Origin: Streptomyces niger
Lineage (GTDB): Bacteria > Actinomycetota > Actinomycetes > Streptomycetales > Streptomycetaceae
Reading direction: 5' to 3'
Assembly (NCBI RefSeq): GCF_000718305.1
Contig: NZ_JOFQ01000016.1
Coordinates: 62,001 to 126,000 of the forward strand
Length of the DNA stretch: 64,000 bases
Shown: one piece after another, positions 18,462-27,237 of the stretch
How the letters are laid out: each line of letters starts with the position of its first letter
Position numbering within the stretch: position 1 is the first letter of the stretch
Translations under genes and position numbers: made by a program
The notes under the pieces: generated by a model
Told to the model about the DNA's origin: nothing
Database searches by the model: none
What the model saw: the letters and a program-made list of their open reading frames with translations, nothing else

Positions 18462-18872
18462 CCAGGGGCCCCGCTCCACAGAAGGCCACGGCCGGCGAAG
18501 TCCGATGAGCGGCGTCCGGACGCCCAGCGCATCAGCGCCGCATACCGCCGCGCCGCCGGACCGACAGCCACGGCCTGACACAGCTGGGGCCTGCAGTTTT
18601 CCGGCAGCCAGCCGCAAGCACTCAGGGCATCACGCCTCGCCCTTGGGCCATCGACGCAGGGAACGCGCGAACGCACCCGGAAGAACGACCGTCCCTCACC
18701 GCTGGAGGAAGACGTTGGCTGTTGGCTCGCCGGGAGTCGCCGCGGACAGTCGCGCTCACCGCGGCGGATTCGCCGGAGCCTGCCCCCTCGGCCGACCGCT
18801 GGGAGGAGACAGGCTCGATGCGTGACCACGATGGGCAACGGGGGACGTTGCGCTCCCGTCACCGCCTCGCGG
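18462..18872. other. Gap between the convergent haemolysin III and MerR genes, nothing recognised
   Basis: About 410 bases where both strands have open frames without domains or start signals. I see no clear terminator hairpin. Confidence 0.4.
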
Positions 18873-19217
18873 TCAGACTGGGGTCTGTGGCTGCGGACCG
18901 GTGGTCCGGGTGCGCAGTTCCTCGTTGATGCGTTGGGCTTCTTCGAGCTGGTCTTCGAGGATGATGATGCGGCAGGCGGCGTCGATCTGGGTGCCGGCGT
19001 CGACGAGTTCGCGGGCGCGGGCGGCGATGCGCAGCTGGTAGCGGGAGTAGCGGCGGTGGCCGCCTTCGGAGCGCAGCGGTGTGATCAGACGGTGTTCGCC
19101 GAGGGTGCGGAGGAAGGCGGGGGTGGTGCCGAGCATTTCGGCGGCCCGGCCCATGGTGTAGGCGGGGTAATCGTCGTCGTCGAACTTGTCGACGGGGTGG
19201 GTACTGCGAGGGGGCAT
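18873..19217 (-). CDS. Short MerR-family transcriptional regulator
   Basis: A 114-residue protein. The MerR winged helix-turn-helix appears as YTMGRAAEMLGTTPAFLRTL, followed by EHRLITPLRSEGGHRRYSRY, which includes the wing and the GGHRRY motif. A short C-terminal helix (LEDQLEEAQRINEELR) probably dimerises. There is no sensor domain. The start is the ATG at 19215-19217 after AAAGAAGAGG. An upstream in-frame ATG would read back through the RNA hairpin. The gene sits 28 bases after the terminal hairpin of RNA element 2, so its expression may depend on read-through or attenuation there. Similar small MerR proteins are common in Streptomyces; no target is apparent. Confidence 0.9.
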   Translation of the reverse strand: MPPRSTHPVDKFDDDDYPAYTMGRAAEMLGTTPAFLRTLGEHRLITPLRSEGGHRRYSRYQLRIAARARELVDAGTQIDAACRIIILEDQLEEAQRINEELRTRTTGPQPQTPV

Positions 19218-19244
19218 AGACCTCTTCTTTCGGGGACGCGTCGA

Positions 19245-19276
19245 GGGGCTCGGGTGCCGTGTGGCACCCGAGCCCC
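19245..19276 (-). terminator. Terminal hairpin of RNA element 2, just upstream of the MerR gene
   Basis: A 14-bp perfect stem with a 4-base loop. On the minus strand the left arm is GGGGCTCGGGTGCC and the loop ACAC. It lies between the element's promoter and the MerR start codon. It can act as a terminator for a separate RNA or as an attenuator for the regulator gene. Confidence 0.75.
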
Positions 19277-19650
19277 GAGCTTTCAACACCATCTACCGGC
19301 CGACTTCACGCCGGCCTTCGTTTTCCGTGGTTCCGCCTGAGAGGGCAGAGGTACGGGGATCGCGAATGCGTGACCGGGGACCACCTTCCGTTCTGGGGCC
19401 TGCGGCACCCGAACGACTTCTCCTTCGCCCGGGCGATCCTGATGGTGTCTGCTCCTTACCTCGTTGAATCAACCAGAGAGTACTGCTGGATGGAGCGCTC
19501 CTGCTTGCGGCCCCTGAGGCCGCCCGGCCCGGCAGCCAGTGAAGGAACCCACCACTTTCGGCCCCTCCCTCCGCTGCCGTTCCCTTCTTGCTCGATCCGC
19601 TTGCGCAGCAGTTCATGTCTGCTGCGCCTTCTTTCGACTTCCTGAGTACG
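19245..19650 (-). ncRNA. Candidate structured non-coding RNA or leader, copy 2
   Basis: A minus-strand unit of about 405 bases from the promoter at 19657-19685 to the hairpin at 19245-19276, homologous in ordered blocks to 17079-17541 on the plus strand. The most conserved stretch is 19426-19455. One long frame crosses it (ATG at 19614-19616, 107 codons, MNCCASGSSKKG) after AAAGAAGG, but it has low-complexity Ser/Arg/Gly composition and is not kept in copy 1. Here the element directly precedes the MerR gene. It may be the 5' leader of that gene or an independent RNA. Confidence 0.55.
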
Positions 19651-19656
19651 AGAGAA

Positions 19657-19685
19657 ACGCTACGCCTGGCACGCATCCATGTCTA
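19657..19685 (-). promoter_or_regulatory. Promoter of RNA element 2 (and probably of the MerR gene)
   Basis: On the minus strand, TAGACA (19680-19685) and TAGCGT (19657-19662) with a 17-base spacer, then TTCTCTCGTA. The spacing and flanks are the same as the promoter at 17044-17072. It overlaps the last codons of the upstream DUF3662 open frame. Confidence 0.7.
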
Positions 19686-20613
19686 CAGTCACCGTGACAG
19701 TTTTTTTCCAGAGGGCAGGCTCGACTTCCGCTGCACCTACATCCGTGAAGGTGTTCCGGTGGTCAGGATCCGATCTGTCGCCCATCCGGTCCACGCCGGC
19801 CGGTCCCACCGCCGTTCCCGTTCCACCGATGCGGCTCGCAGGGGCCTGCGAGAGGCGTGCGTCCATCAAACGGGCGGCCTCGGCCACGCGGCTTCCATGC
19901 GGCTGGGTGAGGTGACCAAGCGGCAGGGAGCGCCCGCCGGCGCCTTCCTTCAGTCGGTTCCGACACCCCGCGCCAGTGCCACCGTCGCCGCCGGTGGACC
20001 TCGCACTTCCGGGGTTCGCGCCGCCCGGTGGGTGGCATTGCCGGAGCCACCGGTACTGAACGTGAGCAGGTGGGGCCTGCCCTGAAGTCGTCCACGCCCT
20101 TGCAGGGTGGCACCCGCGGAGACGGCGTCGAGGTGGCGCAGGGCCTACAGCAGCGACTGGGGCATGGTGGCCTGACGACAACTGCGCAGAGCCGGCCGAG
20201 GAAGGGGCGATGTAGCTACGAATGCGGTAGCGCCCGGCATCCGGGGCGGGATCCGGACCCAGCAGCACCTTCACCGCCCCCATGAAGTCGTACGACCGGA
20301 GCGCCGCATGCGCACGGACGGCCATCATCAAGTTGAGCTCCAACGCTTCCCGATGACAGCAAAGTCGCTGGTGACTGTCCGCAGACACTTCCAGAATGAA
20401 TACGTTGGGTGTCACCACCCGCCCCCGCCGCATGATCAAGGCATTGTCGTCGCAGACCTGCCGCAGTATCGACACCACCTCCAACGGCTCCCGCCGCGCG
20501 GCAGAACGGCGCGTCCACCAGCCGAAAACCCAGCCCTCGATGCGGCGTTCAAAGCCGCTCACGCCTCCCATTGCTCCCGGCTGCCCAACACCGGAGCGGC
20601 CATGTTCACCCAT
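19660..20613 (-). CDS. Stand-alone DUF3662 (FhaA N-terminal domain) protein, C-terminal part probably spurious or frameshifted
   Basis: Residues of about 15-135 match the N-terminal domain of FhaA-type proteins: FERRIEGWVFG, then VSILRQVCDDNALI, then RVVTPNVFILEVS, and finally YDFMGAVKVLLGPDP and AGRYRIRSYI. In FhaA this domain precedes a linker and a phosphothreonine-binding FHA domain and is linked to cell-wall control. Here no FHA domain follows. After about residue 140 the frame runs on for about 180 residues of low-complexity, Arg/Gly/Ala-rich sequence. It ends inside the promoter of RNA element 2, so a frameshift or loss of the original stop is likely. The start could be the ATG at 20613 or the one at 20571. 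Confidence 0.6.
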   Translation of the reverse strand: MGEHGRSGVGQPGAMGGVSGFERRIEGWVFGWWTRRSAARREPLEVVSILRQVCDDNALIMRRGRVVTPNVFILEVSADSHQRLCCHREALELNLMMAVRAHAALRSYDFMGAVKVLLGPDPAPDAGRYRIRSYIAPSSAGSAQLSSGHHAPVAAVGPAPPRRRLRGCHPARAWTTSGQAPPAHVQYRWLRQCHPPGGANPGSARSTGGDGGTGAGCRNRLKEGAGGRSLPLGHLTQPHGSRVAEAARLMDARLSQAPASRIGGTGTAVGPAGVDRMGDRSDPDHRNTFTDVGAAEVEPALWKKTVTVTVDMDACQA

Positions 20614-20808
20614 TGAGGTGGTGCCCCTGCGAGACCTCGGCCCCGCCCCGATTCTCTTCGGTCGGTGGTCCGGCCGTAGGTATCGTCGCCGGCCACACCG
20701 CCCCTCGGCTCAGCACTCCAGCACTGAGCCACCCTCATCTGTTGACTCGCGGGAAGCGCAAGAGAAAGGGCACCTGCGTGCCTGAGCTTTCGCGTCACCC
20801 GAGACGCA

Positions 20809-20856
20809 CGACAGTGAGGGTTCGACCGGCATGTGCCGGTCGAACCCTCACTGTCG
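20809..20856 (-). terminator. Large perfect hairpin ending the deaD operon
   Basis: A 22-bp perfect inverted repeat (arms 20809-20830 and 20835-20856) with a four-base loop ATGT. It lies 30 bases downstream of the last gene of the deaD-CBS-DUF set on the minus strand. Confidence 0.8.
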
Positions 20857-20886
20857 TTCTGGTGTCGGCTTGCGCCTGTCCGTAGG

Positions 20887-21198
20887 TCAGCCGGACAGGG
20901 GGGAACCGAGCATCGCGGAAGCGCGCTGGAAGGGGCTGAGGGTGTGCGTGGGAGCCACCGACTGGGGAAGGCCGACGCAGGTGAAGCCGAGTCGGGTCAT
21001 AGCACGGACGACTTCACCGATGCTGAAATCACGGCGGTCCTGCCTGGTGATCACCCCGCCCACCTGCTTGACGGGGTAGGTACGCCGCCCGATGATCACG
21101 GACTCACCGGTGACCGGCTCGGGCATGACACCCTCCATCGATTCCAGCACGCCGCTCCTGGTCAGGTCGAAGGGGAAGCGGGCGATGACACAGCGCAT
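20887..21198 (-). CDS. Small conserved hypothetical protein of the cold-shock helicase operon
   Basis: A 103-residue protein, MRCVIARFPFDLTRSGVL at the start and then VIIGRRTYPVKQVGGVITRQDRRDFSIGEVVRAM. No domain is recognised. The ATG start has no competitor nearby. I recall similar proteins next to DEAD-box helicase and cold-shock genes in Streptomyces but cannot verify this here. It starts 47 bases after the CBS gene and ends just before a strong terminator, so it is the last gene of that operon. Confidence 0.7.
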   Translation of the reverse strand: MRCVIARFPFDLTRSGVLESMEGVMPEPVTGESVIIGRRTYPVKQVGGVITRQDRRDFSIGEVVRAMTRLGFTCVGLPQSVAPTHTLSPFQRASAMLGSPLSG

Positions 21199-21245
21199 GA
21201 TGCCTCACAGGGGAGAAGGGGAGCGGTCCGGCCGGGCGAGATGGT

Positions 21246-21626
21246 TCAGCGGGAGCAGGCCAGGACGCCCGGAGCGCTGCCGTGCTCGGCGGTCACGGTA
21301 GACACCGCGAGCCGGCGACCGTGCGTCGCATGCACGGCTTCAGCCGTCGTGGTGAACGAGGAAGCACCGAGGATGTCGCGCAGGCGGACCCGGTCCGTGT
21401 ACGCGCAGCCGTCGCGGACGGCGGTGAGCTGGGCCTGGATGACCAGGCCGGTGCACTGGCCGTCCGCGTCGCAGACGAGCAGATGCCCCGTACGGGCGGC
21501 GGCCATGACGGACAGGGCCACCTCGACGGTCATGTCGTCGCAGACGTGCGGTCCGGCCTCGTTCATGGCCTCGACCACCACCGAGGTGGCTTCCGTCGAG
21601 CGGTGCTGTATCTGAACCAGTGTCAA
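21246..21626 (-). CDS. CBS-domain protein
   Basis: A 126-residue protein with a single CBS-like unit: PHVCDDMTVEVALSVMAAAR, then HLLVCDADGQCTGLVIQAQL. CBS motifs usually bind adenosyl nucleotides as pairs, so this one probably dimerises. The start is a TTG at 21624-21626 after GGAGA. It lies between the helicase gene (46 bp upstream) and a small hypothetical gene, in the same direction. A link to cold adaptation is inferred from its neighbours only. Confidence 0.8.
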   Translation of the reverse strand: MTLVQIQHRSTEATSVVVEAMNEAGPHVCDDMTVEVALSVMAAARTGHLLVCDADGQCTGLVIQAQLTAVRDGCAYTDRVRLRDILGASSFTTTAEAVHATHGRRLAVSTVTAEHGSAPGVLACSR

Positions 21627-21672
21627 AAAGGGTCTCCTACAGAGATGGGCCAGCTTTCTGAGTACGACGGTT

Positions 21673-23148
21673 CTAGGCCGCCGCTCCGGTGGCGGCAGAC
21701 GTCGCCGGCGCGCGCCGGGGTGCCGAAGCAGGCCGGCGTCGGCCGCGAGAGGCAGCTCTGCGCTTGGTGCGTTCGGCTACCGGTGCGGTGATGACGACCG
21801 GGACGCCGGAGGGGGCCTGGGCGCCGGTGATGCGGCTCAGCGCTGCTCCGCCGGAGTGAATTGGCGTGGTCTGCGGGGTGATACCCGCGGCCGCCATGAG
21901 GCGGCTCATGCCGCGACGCTGATTCGGGGTGACCAGTGTGACGACGCTGCCGGACTCACCGGCGCGGGCGGTGCGCCCGCCGCGGTGCAGGTAGTCCTTG
22001 TGGTCGGCCGGCGGGTCGACGTTGACGACCAGGTCGAGGTTGTCGACGTGAATGCCGCGTGCCGCGACGTTCGTGGCGACGAGCACGGTCACGTGGCCGG
22101 TCTTGAAGTGCTCCAATGTGCGCGTGCGCTGGGACTGCGACTTTCCGCCATGCAGAGCGGCGGCGCGTACCCCGCTGTTCAGCAGATGCCCGGTGAGGCG
22201 GTCGACGGCGTGCTTGGTGTCCAGGAACATGATCACCCGGCCGTCGCGGGCGGCGATCTCCGTGGTGGCCGTGTGCTTGTCAGCGCCGTGGACATGCAGT
22301 ACGTGGTGCTCCATTGTCGTGACCGCACCGGCCGACGGGTCGACGGAGTGCACCACGGGGTCGGTCAGGTAGCGGCGGACCAGCAGATCGACGTTGCGGT
22401 CCAGGGTCGCGGAGAACAGCATGCGCTGGCCATCGGGGCGTACCTGGTCGAGCAGCGCGGTGACCTGCGGCATGAAGCCCATGTCGGCCATCTGGTCGGC
22501 CTCGTCCAGCACCGTGATGTTCACCTGGCTGAGCAGGCAGTCGCCCCGCTCGATCAGGTCTTTCAACCGTCCGGGGGTCGCGACGACGACCTCTGCGCCG
22601 GCGTTCAGCGCACGGGCCTGCTTACCGATCGGCATCCCGCCGACGACCGTGGCCAACCGCAGCTTCACCGAGCGGGCGTACGGGGCCAGCGCGTCCGTCA
22701 CCTGCTGTGCCAGCTCACGCGTCGGTACCAGGACCAGGCCCAGCGGCCGGCGGGGCTCGGCGCGCTGTCCGGCCGTGCGGGCCAGCAGAGCCAGCCCGAA
22801 GGCGAGCGTCTTGCCCGAACCCGTACGCCCGCGGCCCAGTACGTCGCGGCCCGCAAGGGAGTTCGGGAGCGTCGCGCCCTGGATCGGGAACGGTACGGTC
22901 ACGCCCTCCGAGCCGAGCGCGGCCAGCAGTTGCTCGGGCATGCCGAGATCGGCGAAGTGCTCCGCGGCCGGAAGCGCCGGCGTGATCGTCTTGGGGAGCG
23001 CGAATTCACCCTGGGGTGCGACGGGCCGGCTGCGGGGACCACCGGAACGGCGCGGAGCTGACGAGCCGAATCGGCTCCTGCCCTTACTGGATCCGGCACT
23101 GCCGTCACGAGTGCGTGCGAAGCGGTCATTCGTGCGTGTGCGGTTCAT
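21673..23148 (-). CDS. DEAD-box RNA helicase
   Basis: A 491-residue helicase. Motif Q lies in VPFPIQGATLPNSLAGRD, motif I is GRTGSGKT (AQTGSGKT in most relatives), Ia VPTRELAQQ, II DEAD, III SAT. The second RecA domain has RGIHVDNLDLVVNVDPP and motif VI HRGGRTARAG. The N-terminal 50 and C-terminal 60 residues are Arg/Ser/Ala-rich RNA-binding-like tails. It unwinds RNA duplexes. The start is the ATG at 23146-23148 after GGAAGG, and an in-frame ATG at 23172 is less likely. With the cold-shock gene upstream and the CBS gene downstream it suggests a cold-response set. Confidence 0.95.
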   Translation of the reverse strand: MNRTRTNDRFARTRDGSAGSSKGRSRFGSSAPRRSGGPRSRPVAPQGEFALPKTITPALPAAEHFADLGMPEQLLAALGSEGVTVPFPIQGATLPNSLAGRDVLGRGRTGSGKTLAFGLALLARTAGQRAEPRRPLGLVLVPTRELAQQVTDALAPYARSVKLRLATVVGGMPIGKQARALNAGAEVVVATPGRLKDLIERGDCLLSQVNITVLDEADQMADMGFMPQVTALLDQVRPDGQRMLFSATLDRNVDLLVRRYLTDPVVHSVDPSAGAVTTMEHHVLHVHGADKHTATTEIAARDGRVIMFLDTKHAVDRLTGHLLNSGVRAAALHGGKSQSQRTRTLEHFKTGHVTVLVATNVAARGIHVDNLDLVVNVDPPADHKDYLHRGGRTARAGESGSVVTLVTPNQRRGMSRLMAAAGITPQTTPIHSGGAALSRITGAQAPSGVPVVITAPVAERTKRRAASRGRRRPASAPRRAPATSAATGAAA

Positions 23149-23434
23149 ACGGAACCTTCCTCGATGCGACACATATCAAGGAATTCCCGCAGCAATGAGC
23201 AGCATGCAGAATCGCAAGAATGAGCCGAATTGAATGCGAAAAGCTGAAGCGTCCGGCAGGGACGCCGTGCGGCGCAGCCGTCGACTTGGGGACACGGAAT
23301 GTCCACGGGGTTCGAGGCGCTGTCTGCGTGCAACTCTGAACGGGTACGTCTGCAACCCTGAACGAGGACCCGTGCACGGCGGGAAGGCGAACCTCGATGA
23401 GGCATCCCGCCGGTGAACTTGACGCGGGAGAAGC
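23149..23434. other. Leader region of the helicase gene, no gene seen
   Basis: About 285 bases between the cold-shock terminator and the helicase start. Short frames are open but lack domains. A long 5' untranslated region would be usual for cold-induced helicase genes. Confidence 0.4.
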
Positions 23435-23480
23435 TTGCAGCTGGGGCCCGCACCCCGAAAGATGCGGGCCCCAGCTGCAA
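23435..23480 (-). terminator. Terminator hairpin of cold-shock gene 2
   Basis: An 18-bp perfect stem (arms 23435-23452 and 23463-23480) with a 10-base loop, 14 bases past the stop codon on the minus strand. Confidence 0.8.
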
Positions 23481-23494
23481 AGTCGCGTTCAGCG

Positions 23495-23698
23495 TCAGGC
23501 GGGAACGATGTTCTCGGCCATCGGGCCCTTCTGGCCCTGTGCGATGTCGAAGCTCACCTTCTGGCCTTCGAGCAGCTCACGGAAACCCTGGGCGGCGATG
23601 TTCGAGTAGTGGGCGAACACGTCAGCGCCGCCACCCTCCTGCTCGATGAAGCCGAAGCCCTTTTCCGCATTGAACCACTTCACAGTACCAGCAGCCAT
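23495..23698 (-). CDS. Cold-shock protein (CspA family), copy 2
   Basis: A 67-residue cold-shock domain with KGFGFIEQ and [12 protein letters not shown]-binding motifs, ending [10 protein letters not shown]. It starts at ATG 23696-23698 after AAAGGAGAG. It differs from copy 1 at a handful of positions (for example Ala-Ala at the N-terminus and IAAQGF for INAAGF). It lies upstream of the DEAD-box helicase gene but is separated from it by its own terminator. Confidence 0.95.
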   Translation of the reverse strand: MAAGTVKWFNAEKGFGFIEQEGGGADVFAHYSNIAAQGFRELLEGQKVSFDIAQGQKGPMAENIVPA

Positions 23699-23880
23699 GT
23701 CATCTCTCCTTTGGGGCAGTGCACCGGGGTCCGCGCTGCGCGGACCCCATGTCGCCGCGATGATTACCCCGACCGGAAAAGACCGGAATACAAAAGCCCT
23801 TCCAGCGGCACAGAATCCGACCAGAGGGGCTTGAAGTTTGGGAACCACAACTGCAACCGAGACCGACAGTAGCACGCCGC
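23699..23880 (-). promoter_or_regulatory. Long leader and promoter region of cold-shock gene 2
   Basis: The minus strand has TGCTACTGT (-10-like), GTTGCAGTTGTGGTTCC and AACTTCAAG in the same order as the leader of copy 1. About 150 bases follow, with a GGGTCCGCGC/GCGCGGACCC hairpin just before the ribosome-binding site. The hairpin could fold back on that site, which is an inference. Confidence 0.5.
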
Positions 23881-24235
23881 AACGGCCTGCGTACGTCGAA
23901 TAATTCCATCCCGTCCATTGGTATAAAAACCCTCTCCGCGCGGCCCGCCAAACTCTCATCCCGCGGGCACAGATATTGATTCTCCGAAGCGCAATGTTTC
24001 GGGAAGAGCGGCGAGCACGTTCAGCGCGGATACTCACCTCGGTCCGCAAGCCTTCGACGCCCTGACCAGGACTCTGCTACTGGGTGGGGCGAGTACGGGC
24101 ACTGCATGAGTCGGTCCAGGCGGCAGGGCGTGGGATCCGAGCGGGCGGAGCTCCCAGGCACAACCGGGCGACGGACGAGGCTGTCGCTGTCGACGGCAGC
24201 GAGGGAACACCGCACTCGCCCCTGATCACCACACC
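23881..24235. other. Unassigned DNA between the cold-shock gene and the truncated lipoate ligase copy
   Basis: No domain or start signal supports a gene. The frame that enters the lipoate ligase fragment from 24084 encodes unrelated sequence before 24236, which places the breakpoint there. Confidence 0.4.
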
Positions 24236-24707
24236 GCTCGTCCACGGGCTGACCTTCGCCGAGAGCTACGCCTACCTCGACGACTGGGTCCTCGCGGCCC
24301 TCGGCGACATGGGCATCAACGCCTGGTACAAGCCGCTCAACGACATCGCGACGGACGCCGGGAAGATCGCCGGCGCGGCCCAGAAGCGCATCGTCGCCGG
24401 CTCCGGCGCCGTACTGCACCACGTGACGATGTCCTACGACATCGACGCGGGCAAAATGGTCGAGGTACTCCGCATCGGCAAGGAAAAGCTCTCCGACAAG
24501 GGCACCACCAGCGCCAAGAAGCGCGTCGACCCACTACGACGCCGGACCGGCCTCCCCCGCGCCCAGGTCATCGACCGCATGATCACCTCCTTCCGCACCC
24601 GCTACGGCGGCACGGACGCCACGGTGACGGCCCAGGAGTTCACCCGCGCCCGCGAGCTGGCCACCACCAAGTTCAGCTCGGCGGAGTGGACGACGCGAGT
24701 GCCGTAG
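24236..24707 (+). pseudogene. Truncated, diverged second copy of the lipoate ligase 3' end
   Basis: From LVHGLTFAESYAYLDDW to the stop, 156 residues align without gaps to the end of the intact gene (13706-14177). I count five amino-acid differences. About 30 base changes are mostly at third codon positions, and the final ~70 bases are nearly identical. The RRxxGGG catalytic part is absent, so it cannot be active. The pattern of synonymous change means the two copies were selected as functional genes in separate lineages before coming together. This is an import or recombination scar, not a recent duplication. Confidence 0.85.
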
Positions 24708-27237
24708 AACGGCTTCCCACACCCCGCACAACTCCCTCTTGAGCACGGTCCCCGTCGGCGAGCGCGGCCGCCAGGACGGGACCGATCTGGGCCAACGCCG
24801 GGGAGCGCATCATCCGGAGGTGGGTGGTGGCGATCTCGTGGGTCGTGATGCGGCCGCCGATGTACGGGCGCCAGAGCTCGGCCAGTGCCTTGGGTCCGGC
24901 GGTGCACAGCAGCAGATCGCCGCCGAACCGGCCGGGAGTGAAGCGGTCACGCAGCCGGCCGCTGTGCTCGACGGTGGCGGTGATCCGGGCGATGGTCTCC
25001 TCCGGCAGGCTGACGTTGCCGATCTCCTCAGCGAGTGCCTCGTCGAACGCGTCGTCGGCGAGGTCCTCCGCCCGCGTGCCCTCGGTCTCCTCGGCCACCG
25101 GCGTCACGTCCAGAATGGCCAGCAGCGCCACCTGCTCCCCTTCCCGCTCGAGTTGGGCTGCCATCGCCTGGGCCACCAAACCGCCGAACGACCAGCCGAG
25201 CAGCCGGTACGGTCCGCTCGGTTGCACCGTACGGATGCGGCCCAGATAGTCCGCCGCCAACTGCTCGATGGTCTGCGGCAGGTCGGTGTCGCCGCTCAAG
25301 CCCGGTGCCTGCAGTCCGTACAGCGGCGTCTCCGGGTCGAGGTGGTGCAGCAGAGCGGCGTAGGACCAGCTCATCCCGCTGGACGGATGCATGCAGAACA
25401 GCGGTGGCCGGCTGCCGTGCCCGCGCAGCTCGAGCAGTACGTCGAGCGCCCCGCCCCCCGTGCTCCGCCCCGCGATCAGCCGCGCGAGCGCGGCCGGTGT
25501 CGGTGCCTCGAACACGGCGCTGACTCCCAGTTCCACTCCCAGCGCGGCCCGCACCCGGCGCACCAGCCTCGTCGCCACCAGCGAGTGCCCGCCGAGGTCG
25601 AAGAACCCGTCGTCCGGACCGACGTCGTCGATGCCGAGCGCGTCTGCGAACAGCGTGCACAACACGGCCTCCACCGGCGAGCGGGGGCGACTGTCCGACG
25701 CGTCGAACGCCGGGGCGGGAAGCGCCCGCCGGTCGACCTTGCCGGTGGGCGACAACGGGAACTCGGCGGAGACCATGACCACCGCCGGCACCATGTGGGC
25801 GGGCAGGTAGCGGGAGGTGAACGCCCGTGCGACGGCGCCCAGTTGAGACGGGTTCACCGCACCGGCCGTCCTGGCCGGCGTGACATGCCCGACCAGGCAG
25901 GGCTCGCCCCGGCCGTTCGCACCGGCGACGACCACCGCATCCGCCACACCGGGGCACCGGGCCAGCACCGACTCGACCTCGCCCAGCTCGATCCGGAACC
26001 CCCGGATCTTCACCTGGTCGTCCAGCCGCCCCGAGTACTCCAGGCCCCAGCGTCCCCAGCGCACGAGGTCGCCGGTCCGGTACAGCCGCTCACCGGCCCC
26101 GCCGAAGGGATCCGGCACGAACCGGTCGGCCGTCAGCCCTCCACGGCCCCAGTAGCCCCACCCCACGCCCACGCCGCCCACGTACAGCTCGCCCACCACA
26201 CCGGGTGGTACCAGGTTCATCCCCTCGTCCAGGACGTAGCATCGGACGCCGGGCAGCGGCTGGCCGATCAGGCCGGTCGTGGCCGTCCGGTCCCGGTCGA
26301 GGGCGGCGTGGGTGCTGAGCACGGTGGTCTCGGTGATGCCGTACATGTTCACCAGCTCGGGCTTGCCCGGGTCGTGCCGCTCGTACCACTCCTTCAGTTT
26401 CGCCAGGTCGAGCGCCTCGCCGCCGAAGATCACATAGCGCAGGGCCAACTGGCCCGAGGTGGCCGGGTCCTCGGCATCGGACCGCATCAACTCGTAGAAC
26501 ACCGACGGGGTCTGGTTGAGGACGGTGACCCGCTGGTCGGCCAGCAGCCGCAGGAAGTCCGGCGCGGACCGGGCGGTGTCGACCGGAACCACCACCAGCG
26601 TGCCGCCGTGGAGGAGCGCGCCCCACAGCTCCCAGACCGAGAAGTCGAACGCGTAGGAGTGGAGCAGCGTCCAGACATCGTCCTCGCGGAAGTCGAACAG
26701 GTCGCAGGTGGCGGCGAACAACGCCAAGACGTTGGCGTGCGCGACGACGACTCCCTTCGGCCGTCCCGTCGACCCGGAGGTGTAGATCATGTAGGCGGCG
26801 TCGCCGGGATCCCGCACGACCGGCGGAGCGACGTCCCGGGTGTCCGCCAGCCGGGCCGCCACGGCCGGATCGTCCAGCAGGAGCACGGCGTCCCCGGCCG
26901 GGAGCACCTCCGAGGTGCCGACGACCACGACCGGGTCCGCGTCCTGCATCATCCACGCGACCCGTTCCTCGGGATAGCTCGGGTCCAGCGGCAGATAGGC
27001 CGCGCCGGTCTTCAACACGGCGAGCAGCGCCACCGGCAGGTCCAAGGACCTCGGCAGGCACACCCCGACGAACGCGCCGGGGCGGGCGCCGGACCCGGCC
27101 AGCAGGTGGGCCAGCCGGTTCGCCCGGCTGTCGAGCTCCCGATAGGACAGTGACAGTTCGCCGCACACCACCGCGACAGCGTCCGGGCGTCGGCGCGCCT
27201 GCTCCTCGAACAGGTCGATCAGGTTGGCATTCGTCAT
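24673..27237 (-). CDS. NRPS termination module: A-PCP-TE, threonine-like adenylation code
   Basis: An 854-residue protein. The adenylation domain covers about residues 1-505 ([36 protein letters not shown] with the Lys). The carrier domain is near 510-585 (FFDLGGHSL), and a type I thioesterase runs from about 600 to the end (catalytic Ser in GWSFGG, His in TTHLRMM). Reading the specificity positions by eye gives DFWNIGMVLK, one change from the classical Thr code. It needs the C domain at the end of the large synthetase to accept a peptide. The ATG at 27235-27237 overlaps the hotdog gene stop by four bases. The last dozen or so residues are encoded by the opposite strand of the lipoate ligase fragment, so the original C-terminus was replaced at a recombination joint. 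Confidence 0.92.
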   Translation of the reverse strand: MTNANLIDLFEEQARRRPDAVAVVCGELSLSYRELDSRANRLAHLLAGSGARPGAFVGVCLPRSLDLPVALLAVLKTGAAYLPLDPSYPEERVAWMMQDADPVVVVGTSEVLPAGDAVLLLDDPAVAARLADTRDVAPPVVRDPGDAAYMIYTSGSTGRPKGVVVAHANVLALFAATCDLFDFREDDVWTLLHSYAFDFSVWELWGALLHGGTLVVVPVDTARSAPDFLRLLADQRVTVLNQTPSVFYELMRSDAEDPATSGQLALRYVIFGGEALDLAKLKEWYERHDPGKPELVNMYGITETTVLSTHAALDRDRTATTGLIGQPLPGVRCYVLDEGMNLVPPGVVGELYVGGVGVGWGYWGRGGLTADRFVPDPFGGAGERLYRTGDLVRWGRWGLEYSGRLDDQVKIRGFRIELGEVESVLARCPGVADAVVVAGANGRGEPCLVGHVTPARTAGAVNPSQLGAVARAFTSRYLPAHMVPAVVMVSAEFPLSPTGKVDRRALPAPAFDASDSRPRSPVEAVLCTLFADALGIDDVGPDDGFFDLGGHSLVATRLVRRVRAALGVELGVSAVFEAPTPAALARLIAGRSTGGGALDVLLELRGHGSRPPLFCMHPSSGMSWSYAALLHHLDPETPLYGLQAPGLSGDTDLPQTIEQLAADYLGRIRTVQPSGPYRLLGWSFGGLVAQAMAAQLEREGEQVALLAILDVTPVAEETEGTRAEDLADDAFDEALAEEIGNVSLPEETIARITATVEHSGRLRDRFTPGRFGGDLLLCTAGPKALAELWRPYIGGRITTHEIATTHLRMMRSPALAQIGPVLAAALADGDRAQEGVVRGVGSRSTALASSTPPS

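Noticed and set aside
24084..24707. A 207-residue lipoate ligase protein from the second copy
   Set aside because: The first 50 residues are unrelated and the catalytic RRxxGGG part is absent, so it is treated as a pseudogene fragment.
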